Shown: positions 1 through 6,041 of the stretch, piece after piece
How positions within the stretch are numbered: the first letter of the stretch is position 1
How the letters are laid out: every line of letters starts with the position of its first letter
NCBI GenBank assembly: GCA_964560325.1
Contig: CAZLLV010000130.1
Span: 1 to 8,309, forward strand
DNA: 8,309 nt
Direction: 5' to 3'
DNA from: CAZLLV01 sp964560325
GTDB lineage: Bacteria; Acidobacteriota; Thermoanaerobaculia; Multivoradales; DATKCC01
Program-made: the position numbers and the translations under genes
The notes under the pieces: generated by a model
The model's input: the letters and a program-made list of their open reading frames with translations, nothing else
Told to the model about the DNA's origin: nothing
Database searches by the model: none

Positions 1-538
1 GGACGAAGCGTCCGTAGCCGCCGAGGACGCTCGCGCCGGTGACCTGGAGGGCGGCGCCCCGGGCGACCAGGTCGGCGATCTCGTCGAGCTCCAGCCAGGT
101 GATCTCTTCCGGGTGGGCGAGCACCGGCCGCCAGCCGGCGAGGACGACCTCGTGGATCAGGCCGGCGGGGTCGGCCTCGCGCTGGCCGCGGCTCAGCTCG
201 AGCAGCAGGTAGCTCGAGCCGGCGAGCGGGGTGACGGTGTCCGCCGCCGGCCGCCGGCCGGTCGCCTCGATCGCCTCGAGCACGCCGTCGCCGATCCGGA
301 TCTCGGCGCCCAGCAGCACCTGTGGGCCGGCGCCGTCGAGCTCTTGCTCGAGCTCCGCGCGCAGGGACTCGAGCCGCTCCGGGTCGCTGTTCCACCACGG
401 CCCCAGGCGCTGGTGGGGCGTCGCGACGACCGCGGTGCAGCCGTCCTCGGCCGCGGCGCGGCACATGGCGGCCGCCTCGGCCAGCGAGTCGGGGCCGTCG
501 TCGATTCCGGGCAGCAGGTGGAGGTGGATGTCGATCAT
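1..538 (-). CDS. cpsB: CpsB/CapC-family PHP-type tyrosine-protein phosphatase (3' end outside window)
   Basis: A metal-dependent phosphatase of the PHP fold that removes phosphate from the tyrosine-rich tail of BY-kinases, so resetting polysaccharide assembly. The frame opens with MIDIHLHLLPGIDDGPDSL, a near-exact match to the family's N-terminal signature. Visible metal-site candidates are H5, H7, D13/D14, T-P-H at 40-42, G-A-E at 77-79 and the A-H-P-E motif at 141-144. The conserved Q-V-T-x-x-S segment lies at 165-170. 179 residues are visible against a usual 240-255, so the last 60-75 residues, including the C-terminal metal ligands, lie beyond position 1. The ATG overlaps the TGA of the upstream kinase gene as ATGA, and no strong Shine-Dalgarno precedes it, which points to translational coupling. 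Its partner is almost certainly the adjacent Wzc-like kinase. Family assignment is firm; activity is inferred. Confidence 0.93.
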   Translation of the reverse strand, partial: MIDIHLHLLPGIDDGPDSLAEAAAMCRAAAEDGCTAVVATPHQRLGPWWNSDPERLESLRAELEQELDGAGPQVLLGAEIRIGDGVLEAIEATGRRPAADTVTPLAGSSYLLLELSRGQREADPAGLIHEVVLAGWRPVLAHPEEITWLELDEIADLVARGAALQVTGASVLGGYGRFV

Positions 539-2868
539 GCCGCCGTCTCGCCCTCGTCGGCGATGTACGCCTCGTAGTAGCTGCTCTGGCGCCCCCCGCT
601 CCGGCCCTCGCGGTGGCGGTTGAGCACCGTTCCGAGGATCTTGACGTCGTTCATCAGCAGCCGGTCTCGGCAGGTCCGCGCGTCCTCGCGCAGCACCTTG
701 CCGGCGCGCAGGCAGAGGACCACGCCGTCCGACAGCGACCCGATCACCGTGGCGTCGGTCACCGCCAGGACCGGCGGCGTGTCGATGATCACGAAGTCGA
801 ACTGCGCGCGCGCCCGGCGCAGGAACTCGTGCATCCGGTTCGACGACAGCAGCTCCGACGGGTTGGGCGGGATCGGCCCGGACGGGATCACCAGGAGGTT
901 CGAGACGGCGCAGGAGGCGGTGACCCGGTTCGGGTCCTCGCCGGCCGCCAGGACGTTGGTCAGCCCGGAGCGGTTCGAGATGCCGAACACCTCGTGCAGG
1001 CGGGGTTTCCGGAGATCGCCGTCGATCAGCAGCACGCGCTTGCCGAGCTGCGCCATGACCACCGCCAGGTTGGTCGAGGTCGCCGACTTGCCCTCGCCCG
1101 GCCCGGCGGAGGTGAGCGACACCACCTTGAGCTCGGCGGCGGTCGAGAGGAGCAGCGCGGTCCGCAGAGCGCGGTACGCCTCCGAGACCGACAGGCGGGG
1201 CCGCTGGTGGGGGAGGAGCTCGATCGTTTCGAGCGATCCGCCCGGCTCCTTGGCCGCGTCGGAGTCGAACCCGCCGCCGCGCTTGCGCTTGCGCAGCCCG
1301 TAGCCGTAGCCGTGCCCGTAGCCGTAGGCGCCGCCCCGGCCGCCGCGGCCGCCGGCGCTCACGTCCGGGATCACCGCCAGGTTCGGCAGCATCAGCCGGC
1401 GCTCGACCTCTTCGGGAGTCTTGAGCGTGCGGTCCATGTACTCGATCAGGAAGACGAAGCCGATCCCCATCATCAGGCCGAGCCCGAGGCCCATGGTCAG
1501 GTTCTCGCGGAGCGACGGACGGAACGCGCCGCCCGGCACGAGCGCCCGGTCGACCACCCGCACGTTCGACTCGCGGGTGGTCTGGAGGCGCGCCGCGACC
1601 TCGGTCTCCGACTGCTGCCGCAGCAGCTTGTCCATCAGGTCGCGCGAGGTGGCGATCTCGACCTGCAGGTTGGTCAGCTCGACCGCGGCGGAGCCCTGGT
1701 CGAGCAGGTCGCTCCGGACCCCGGCCAGCTCCTCTTCGATCGTGCGCTCCTTGCGCAGCGCCGTCTGGTACTCGACCTGGGCCGAGCGGCGGGCGTTGCC
1801 CACGTACTCGGTCACCGTCCGCTCCAGGTTGCGGCGCCCCTCCTCGATCTCGGCCGAGAGCTCGATCATCGCCGGCCACTCCGGCTTGTAGGTCTGGAGC
1901 TTCGTCTGGTACTCGCGCTCGAGCGCGTTCAGCTCCTGGCGGACCTGGGCGATGTTGCCGTTCGAGTACTCGTCGGCCACGTCCTCGGCCGGCGCGCCGG
2001 CCATCTCCTGGTAACGGGCTTCCGCCTCGATGCGCGCCGCCTTGGCCTGGATGTAGTCCTGGTTGAGGGCGTGGAGGCGCTGGAGGACGACGTTCGACTC
2101 GGGGTCGATCGACACGATGTCGGTCTGCCGGCTGACCGCCTGGAGCTCGGTCTCCTTGTCCTGGAGCTCCTGCTTGAGGGTGTCGATCTGCGACGCCAGG
2201 AAGGACGAGGCGCGGCCGGCGGTGGTGGTGCGGGTGGTGATGCCCCAGTCGATGAAGGCGTCGGCGAAGCCGTTCGCCACCCGCGCAGCGAACCGCGGCG
2301 ACGAGGAGCGGTAGCTGATGTCGACGAGCTGGGTGCCCTTGACCGGCGTCACCTGGAGCCCGCCGAGCAGGCGGCCGGCGAGGCGGCCGAGGACCGCCGC
2401 GTCCGCCGTCTCGGGATCGATCGAGCCGTCCTCGGTACGCGCCAGCACCGCTTCGCCGCCGCCGAACGCCGGATCGTCGGCCAATCCCAGGTCGACCACC
2501 ACCCGCTCGGCGAGGCCGCGGCTCTGGAGCAGCTCGTACTGCGTGGGGTAGTAGTCGAAGTTGAGATAGTTCTCGAGCCAGGGGTTGTCCGCCCCGCCCA
2601 CCGGCGACAGGCTCCGGCGCTCGATCTGGAGGCGCGCCGTCGCCTGGTACTGCTTCGGCGTCATGGCGTAGAGGATCGCGGCCCCGGCGAGACCGAGCAC
2701 CGCCGTCAGCGCGATCAGCTTCCAGTGCCGGCGCAGCTTCTCCAGGTAATCGGTGAGGTGGAACTCCGGCTCGTCGTCGATCCGGGCTTCCGCGGCATGC
2801 GCGGCATGCGCGGCGCGCGGCGCGCGCTCTTGCGGGACGGTCGGGGGCGGCTGCTCGAATGGATTCAA
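535..2868 (-). CDS. wzc: Wzc-like polysaccharide co-polymerase fused to a BY-kinase
   Basis: Inner-membrane chain-length regulator and autophosphorylating tyrosine kinase of 777 aa, close to the usual length of Gram-negative Wzc (about 720 aa). Order of parts: Pro/Ala/His-rich N-terminus (1-30); Wzz region with TM1 about 50-68; long periplasmic coiled-coil/GNVR region about 215-430; Pro-containing stretch before TM2 (about 457-476); a Gly-Tyr insert (506-524) followed by LRKRKR; then the kinase. The kinase has the oligomerisation motif ExxRxxR (E563, R566, R569), Walker A GPGEGKS (589-595), Walker A' IDGDLRKP (615-622), Walker B VIIDTPP (693-699) and a short tail Tyr cluster (Y764, Y765, Y768). 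The start is TTG, chosen because AAGGAG lies 8 nt upstream, the TTG overlaps the wza stop as TTGA, and the next in-frame Met (69) falls at the end of TM1. The gene lies between wza and cpsB in one operon. Confidence 0.95.
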   Translation of the reverse strand: MNPFEQPPPTVPQERAPRAAHAAHAAEARIDDEPEFHLTDYLEKLRRHWKLIALTAVLGLAGAAILYAMTPKQYQATARLQIERRSLSPVGGADNPWLENYLNFDYYPTQYELLQSRGLAERVVVDLGLADDPAFGGGEAVLARTEDGSIDPETADAAVLGRLAGRLLGGLQVTPVKGTQLVDISYRSSSPRFAARVANGFADAFIDWGITTRTTTAGRASSFLASQIDTLKQELQDKETELQAVSRQTDIVSIDPESNVVLQRLHALNQDYIQAKAARIEAEARYQEMAGAPAEDVADEYSNGNIAQVRQELNALEREYQTKLQTYKPEWPAMIELSAEIEEGRRNLERTVTEYVGNARRSAQVEYQTALRKERTIEEELAGVRSDLLDQGSAAVELTNLQVEIATSRDLMDKLLRQQSETEVAARLQTTRESNVRVVDRALVPGGAFRPSLRENLTMGLGLGLMMGIGFVFLIEYMDRTLKTPEEVERRLMLPNLAVIPDVSAGGRGGRGGAYGYGHGYGYGLRKRKRGGGFDSDAAKEPGGSLETIELLPHQRPRLSVSEAYRALRTALLLSTAAELKVVSLTSAGPGEGKSATSTNLAVVMAQLGKRVLLIDGDLRKPRLHEVFGISNRSGLTNVLAAGEDPNRVTASCAVSNLLVIPSGPIPPNPSELLSSNRMHEFLRRARAQFDFVIIDTPPVLAVTDATVIGSLSDGVVLCLRAGKVLREDARTCRDRLLMNDVKILGTVLNRHREGRSGGRQSSYYEAYIADEGETAA
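1297..1332. repeat. 18-bp tandem repeat encoding the Gly-Tyr insert of the BY-kinase
   Basis: Two 18-bp units start with CCCGTAGCCGTA (1297-1314 and 1315-1332); the second diverges at its last bases. Within each unit a 6-bp GTAGCC period is visible. On the coding strand they give YGYG-H-GYGYG (residues 515-524), flanked by RGGRGG and by LRKRKR. Confidence 0.75.
2792..2818. repeat. 9-bp tandem repeat in the 5' end of the wzc-like gene
   Basis: GCGGCATGC occurs twice head to tail (2792-2800 and 2801-2809), followed by a degenerate third copy GCGGCGCGC (2810-2818). It is in frame and encodes the Ala-Ala-His repeats of the cytoplasmic N-terminus of the co-polymerase (about residues 19-26). Copy-number change would keep the reading frame. 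Confidence 0.7.
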
Positions 2869-3734
2869 AAGAAGGACTCCTTCACCACGACCACATCGCC
2901 GTCGCGCAGCGCCGGATCGGGCTCTTCACCGGCCAGGATGCGCTTGTAACGCACGACGATCTCGGTCATCTTCCCGTCCGGCCCGGGGCGCTGGATCCGC
3001 AGCTTGCTCGCGGCGCGCTCGGAGAGCCCGCCGGCCCGCGCGATCGCCGCCAGCAGGGTCACCCGGTCGGTGCTCTTGAAGGTGATCGCGCCGGGGCCCG
3101 CGACCTCGCCCAGCAGGTACACGACCACGTCGGTGGCGGTCGGGACGTTGATCAGGTCGTTGGCGAAGATCGGCAGGTTGATCGCCGGGTCGGCCCGCAC
3201 CAGGAGGGCATCGATCGGCACCGTCACCTGGTCGATCAGCCCGTTCGCGGCGCGCCGCAGGATGTGCACCGACCTGCCGTGCCCGTCGGCCAGCCCACCG
3301 GCCGCGGTGATCGCCTCGATCAGCGTGAGCCGGCCGGGGAAGTTCAGGCTGCCCGGCTGGCGCACGGCGCCCAGGACCGAGATCGGACGGGAGCGGAACT
3401 CCAGGATCTCGACCGAGACCGACGCGCGCTGGAGCAGCTCCTCCTCGAGAATCGCCTTCAGGCGGACGGCGAAATCGTCCTCGGTCAGCCCCTCCGCCCG
3501 GACGTTGCCGACCAGGGGCAGCCGGATCGTGCCGTCCTCGTTGACCCTGAAGTCGCCGCTCAGATCCTCTTCCTCGAAGACCTCGATCGAAACCAGGTCC
3601 CGCGGACCGATCCGGTAGCTCGCCTGGGCAGGCTCGTCCTGCGCGCCGGCCGGCGTCGAAGCGATCAGCGAAGCGGCGACGATCACGATCCAAGCCAGTG
3701 CATTCGAGGACGGCCTACTGCCTATCCTACTCAT
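2865..3734 (-). CDS. wza: Wza-type outer-membrane polysaccharide export (OPX) protein, without C-terminal membrane helix
   Basis: Periplasmic exporter component of 289 aa. It has a clear type I signal peptide: basic start MSRIGSR, hydrophobic core about 12-25, cleavage after A-G-A at 29-31. There is no lipobox, unlike E. coli Wza. The mature part shows a polysaccharide-export domain (about 38-113, starting SYRIGPRDLVSIEV), a first SLBB domain (about 118-190, VLGAVRQPGSL ... AITAAGGL) and a second (about 204-282, YLLGEVAGPGAI ... ARAGGL). It stops nine residues later with KESFF. The C-terminal helix that forms the Wza outer-membrane pore is therefore missing. I chose the ATG at 3734 because the signal peptide begins there; the frame stays open further upstream but encodes Arg/Pro-rich sequence. 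First gene of the operon; its stop overlaps the next start. Confidence 0.94.
   Translation of the reverse strand: MSRIGSRPSSNALAWIVIVAASLIASTPAGAQDEPAQASYRIGPRDLVSIEVFEEEDLSGDFRVNEDGTIRLPLVGNVRAEGLTEDDFAVRLKAILEEELLQRASVSVEILEFRSRPISVLGAVRQPGSLNFPGRLTLIEAITAAGGLADGHGRSVHILRRAANGLIDQVTVPIDALLVRADPAINLPIFANDLINVPTATDVVVYLLGEVAGPGAITFKSTDRVTLLAAIARAGGLSERAASKLRIQRPGPDGKMTEIVVRYKRILAGEEPDPALRDGDVVVVKESFF
2877..2882 (-). promoter_or_regulatory. Shine-Dalgarno that fixes the TTG start of the wzc-like gene
   Basis: On the minus strand AAGGAG lies inside the last codons of the wza-like gene, 8 nt before TTG. The same TTG shares bases with the wza TGA stop (TTGA). This perfect SD at good spacing supports the TTG start and coupled translation. 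Confidence 0.75.
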
Positions 3735-3774
3735 AGCGCGTATTTTACCACGGTTTGTCCATGTCTCGGCCGAG
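3735..3774 (-). promoter_or_regulatory. Candidate extended -10 promoter of the wza-wzc-cpsB operon, probably leaderless
   Basis: The minus strand reads TGGTAAAAT (3750-3742), an extended -10 element with a 5/6 match to TATAAT. Only 7 nt separate it from the wza ATG, so transcription should begin at or next to the A of ATG. No Shine-Dalgarno is visible there, which agrees with a leaderless message. No -35 consensus exists. Instead a 10-bp palindrome CTCGGCCGAG (3765-3774) sits at the -35 position, and CCGAGCGTC is repeated directly (3770-3778, 3783-3791). This suggests dependence on an activator, which is inference. Confidence 0.5.
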
Positions 3775-3985
3775 CGTCTCACCCGAGCGTCAGGAGTCCG
3801 TCGGCGAACCTCGGGCGGGCGCGGAGGCGCGGAGGCGGTATCCTGGGGTCGGGATGTCATGACGGAATCGAGTCGCAGAGCTGGAAGGCGCGGAAGGCCG
3901 CAGGCGCGGCCGGGCCGCTCCGTCCACAACATGGCGCGGCCCGCGGTTATGTCCGCGGAGGTCCGCGTCCTCCGGGGAGGAGCGC
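3735..3985. other. Divergent intergenic region between the wza-like and kinase-like genes
   Basis: These 251 bp hold the wza promoter at the left end, the direct repeat CCGAGCGTC twice with a 13-bp period, an 8-bp tandem GCGCGGAG (3819-3834), and GTCATGAC as a short palindrome near 3858. Just before the kinase-like gene, GGAGG (3957-3961) and CCTCC (3969-3973) could pair, and CCTCC could alternatively mask the GGGGAGG ribosome-binding site. I see no convincing sigma-70 promoter for the rightward gene and no coding sequence. Confidence 0.5.
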
Positions 3986-5005
3986 GTGGCGCCGCCGCAC
4001 CCGGCTGAGCTCCCCGCCGTGCTGCTGGTCGCGCCGGGCGCCGCGGCCGGCGAGTCGGTCGCCGCGCTCGAGCGCTCCGGAGAGCCGGCGCGCACGGCGG
4101 TGGTGGAGAGGCTCGCCGAGGCCGAAAGAGCGCTCCGCGACCCCGTCGACCTGGTGGTGGTCTGGGACGACGAGGCCGGCCGCCGCGGACGCGAAGCCGT
4201 CGAGACGCTGGCCCGCGCCCGCTCTCCGGCGCCACTCGTCGTCGTCGCGCATCCGGAGGCTCCGGCGGACGCGGTCCCGCCTTCGGCGTCGGCGGTCCTC
4301 GGCCGCGGCCGCTCCGGCAGGCTGCCGGCCGAGCTGCGGCACGCCCTCGCGGCCGCCGAGAGCGAGATGCGCGTCGCCCTCTCCGAGCGGATCGCCCACG
4401 ACCTGAGCAACCTGCTGGCGCCCATCCCCCTCGCCCTCCAGCTCCTGCGTCGGCCCGGTCCGGACGGCCCGCCGCCCGAGACGATCGAAGCGGTCGACGT
4501 CTCCGCCCGGCGCGCCATGGCGGCGGTCAAGGAGCTCTCCGCCCTGGCGACCGCTCCGGACGGAGAGCCGGTGCGGATCGGCGCCCGGCACCTGCTGGTC
4601 CTGGCCGCGCGGGCCTGGATGGAGGGGGAGCCGCGCATCCGCGTGATCACCGAGTACCCGCCCGATCTCGGCCGCGTCCGGGTGCGGACCGTGCCGCTCG
4701 CGCGCGTCCTCTGGTGCTGCGCGCGGCGCGAGCTCGACCGCGCCGGCGGTGCCACGCCGGGCGACCTGGTCTTCCAGGGCCGGAACCTGCCGGGCGAGGT
4801 GGAGCTGCGGGTGGCGTGGGTCGGGAGCGCGGACGGCGGGCGCGAGCCGCTGGCCGACCGGCGGATCGGACCGGCCGAGGGCGGTCCCGGCGGTCGGCCG
4901 ACGGCGCTCGAGGGAGCGGCCGCGGCCGCCGGTGGCACGGTCGAGGCGCTGGTCGCCGGGGGCGAGCCGGCCGGCTTCCGGCTCCTCCTGCCCGAGGCGC
5001 CCTGA
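3986..5005 (+). CDS. Degenerate histidine-kinase-like protein with pseudo-receiver N-terminus
   Basis: A 339-aa soluble protein with no signal peptide or membrane segment. Residues about 10-120 look like a worn-down receiver domain (AVLLVAPG, then DLVVVWDD at 55-62). The acidic pair after strand 1 is gone and W60 sits where the phospho-Asp should be. Residues about 125-190 match a dimerisation/phosphotransfer domain with the H-box ERIAHDLSNLLAPI; H138 is the candidate phospho-His. The following ATPase region is poorly preserved: VLWCCARREL (241-250) sits at the N-box without its Asn, no DxGxG is visible, and only the ending GFRLLLP (330-336) is typical. Start is GTG with GGGGAGG 5 nt upstream. 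It converges on the response-regulator gene, ending 13 bp from it. Likely a pseudo-kinase, phosphotransfer protein or scaffold; function is inferred. Confidence 0.75.
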   Translation: MAPPHPAELPAVLLVAPGAAAGESVAALERSGEPARTAVVERLAEAERALRDPVDLVVVWDDEAGRRGREAVETLARARSPAPLVVVAHPEAPADAVPPSASAVLGRGRSGRLPAELRHALAAAESEMRVALSERIAHDLSNLLAPIPLALQLLRRPGPDGPPPETIEAVDVSARRAMAAVKELSALATAPDGEPVRIGARHLLVLAARAWMEGEPRIRVITEYPPDLGRVRVRTVPLARVLWCCARRELDRAGGATPGDLVFQGRNLPGEVELRVAWVGSADGGREPLADRRIGPAEGGPGGRPTALEGAAAAAGGTVEALVAGGEPAGFRLLLPEAP

Positions 5006-5020
5006 CCTCCACGGGCGCTC
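4994..5020. terminator. Possible bidirectional hairpin between convergent regulator genes
   Basis: GCGCCC (4997-5002) and GGGCGC (5013-5018) are perfect inverted copies around a 10-nt loop; a further GA/TC pair forms if one G bulges. The hairpin covers the kinase-like gene's stop codon and ends at the edge of the regulator's stop codon. No T-tract follows on either strand, so terminator function is uncertain. Confidence 0.3.
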
Positions 5021-5678
5021 AGGAGACCGGGGTGGCCGTGCCGCCGAGCTCGACCAGGTTCTGCTCGATCGCGAACTGCATGATCTCGGCGTTGTTGCGC
5101 AGCCCGAGCTTCTCCAGGATCCGCGAGCGGTAGGTGCTGATCGTCTTCACGCTCAGGCAGAGCTCGTCGGCGATCTCCGAGACGGTCTGCGCCGAGGCGA
5201 GCATCCGCATGACCTGGAACTCGCGGTCGGAGAGCGTCTCGTGCGGCGCGGCGCCGAAGTCCCGATCGAGGCTCATCACCAGGTTCTCCGCCAGGCTCGG
5301 GCTCACGTACTTGCCGCCCGTGTGCACCTTGCGGATGGCCGTGATCAGCTCATCGGTCGCGTTGTCCTTCGTCATGTAGCCGTCCGCCCCGCCCTTCAGG
5401 CAGCGCACGGCGAAGCGGTCTTCCGGGTGGACCGTGAGCATCAGGACGCGCACGCGAGGGTTGCGCTTCTTGAGCTCGGCGACCGTCTCCAGGCCGCCGC
5501 GGCCGGGCATCGAGACGTCGAGCACCACGACGTCCGGCCGGTGCTCGCTCGCCTGGGAGAGCGCCTCCTCTCCGGTGCCCGCCTCGGCGACGACGGACAT
5601 GTCCGCCCTCGCCTCGAGAAGCCCGCGCACTCCCTCCCGGAACATCTGGTGGTCGTCGGCCAGCAAGATACGAATCAT
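5019..5678 (-). CDS. NarL/UvrY(GacA)-type LuxR-family response regulator
   Basis: A 219-aa cytoplasmic DNA-binding regulator of normal family length. The receiver (1-120) is intact: D8/D9 acidic pair, phospho-acceptor D54 in VVLDVSMPG, T82, and K104 in YMTKD. The LuxR-type helix-turn-helix (about 147-208) reads LSDREFQVMRML ... EIADELCLSVKTISTYRSRI, closest by eye to UvrY/GacA and RcsB relatives. I chose the ATG at 5678 because GGAG lies 7 nt upstream and the receiver starts at residue 2 (IRILLADDH). The frame runs on to a GTG at 5774 but adds unrelated sequence. It faces the kinase-like gene and lies inside the EPS locus, so control of polysaccharide genes is a fair inference. Its phosphodonor is unclear, because the neighbouring kinase-like protein lacks a normal ATP site. 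Confidence 0.95.
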   Translation of the reverse strand: MIRILLADDHQMFREGVRGLLEARADMSVVAEAGTGEEALSQASEHRPDVVVLDVSMPGRGGLETVAELKKRNPRVRVLMLTVHPEDRFAVRCLKGGADGYMTKDNATDELITAIRKVHTGGKYVSPSLAENLVMSLDRDFGAAPHETLSDREFQVMRMLASAQTVSEIADELCLSVKTISTYRSRILEKLGLRNNAEIMQFAIEQNLVELGGTATPVS

Positions 5679-5749
5679 CGGTTGACTCCGAGGAGATACG
5701 CCGACCCGTACTCCTGGCTGGATCCTCTCGGATGGGTTTGGAAGCTCAT

Positions 5750-5775
5750 GGTGCCGTTCCCCCTCGAGCGGCACC
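5750..5775. repeat. Perfect 7-bp inverted repeat in the regulator leader
   Basis: GGTGCCG (5750-5756) and CGGCACC (5769-5775) flank 12 nt. The right arm is part of the first 17-bp tandem unit. It could be a protein-binding dyad or a hairpin in the 5' leader of the regulator mRNA. Confidence 0.5.
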
Positions 5776-5800
5776 CTCTTTCTAGCGGTACCCTCTTTTT
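5767..5800. repeat. Tandem 17-bp direct repeat at the regulator promoter
   Basis: AGCGGCACCCTCTTTCT (5767-5783) is followed directly by AGCGGTACCCTCTTTTT (5784-5800); 15 of 17 positions match. The array overlaps the candidate -10 and start site of the response-regulator gene, as an operator would. Confidence 0.7.
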
Positions 5801-5804
5801 ATCA
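5796..5804 (-). promoter_or_regulatory. Candidate extended -10 element of the response-regulator gene
   Basis: The minus strand reads TGATAAAAA (5804-5796), TG-n followed by TAAAAA (4/6 to consensus), similar to TGGTAAAAT before the wza-like gene. It would start a transcript near 5789, inside the tandem 17-bp repeats and about 110 nt before the ATG. No good -35 is visible. Confidence 0.3.
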
Positions 5805-5844
5805 ACTTCGCGGCGCCCTGGCTGACAGAGACGATCCCAAACGC

Positions 5845-5892
5845 CTGTCGGTGTCTGTCCGACCTGTCGGGTTTCGTCCGGCGGGCTGTCGG
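5845..5892. repeat. Phased CTGTCGG heptamer array
   Basis: CTGTCGG at 5845, CTGTCCG at 5855, CTGTCGG at 5864, a weaker TCGTCCG at 5874 and CTGTCGG at 5886. Steps are 10, 9, 10 and 12 bp, close to one helical turn, so all sites face the same side of the DNA. It lies between the divergent regulator and lipoprotein genes. Confidence 0.55.
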
Positions 5893-6041
5893 TCCGGCGG
5901 AACCCTCCCGCGTCGTCGCGACGGCGGCAAGACGCCTCGGTCCGAGGGCGCGTCTTCTCCGCCTCGAGATCCTACTCCAACTATCGAAAAGGTCCGATTT
6001 CAGCGAACGCTGCCGATTCCTAGGCTGAAGGCATACCTCGT

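Noticed and set aside
1849..1858. CTCGGCCGAG, the same palindrome as at the wza promoter
   Set aside because: It lies inside the wzc-like coding region, showing that this motif occurs by chance in GC-rich DNA; it lowers confidence in the promoter copy as a specific operator.
322..2949. 875-codon open frame on the plus strand
   Set aside because: It is antisense to the clearly real Wzc-like kinase gene and gives Arg/Ala/Val/His-rich sequence without domains; long antisense frames are expected at this G+C content.
3745..3762. Five-codon leader frame MDKPW before wza on the minus strand
   Set aside because: It overlaps the candidate -10 element and has no SD; probably chance.
3735..4235. Upstream extension of the wza-like frame
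   Set aside because: The extra residues are Arg/Pro-rich, run antisense through the kinase-like gene and would bury the signal peptide.
5679..5774. Longer start (GTG at 5774) for the response regulator
   Set aside because: It adds 32 residues unlike any receiver domain, while the ATG at 5678 has a good SD and begins directly at the first receiver strand.
5820..5910. CsrB/RsmZ-like regulatory RNA on the minus strand (several GGA triplets near a UvrY/GacA-type gene)
   Set aside because: The GGA triplets are not clearly in hairpin loops and there is no promoter or terminator around them.
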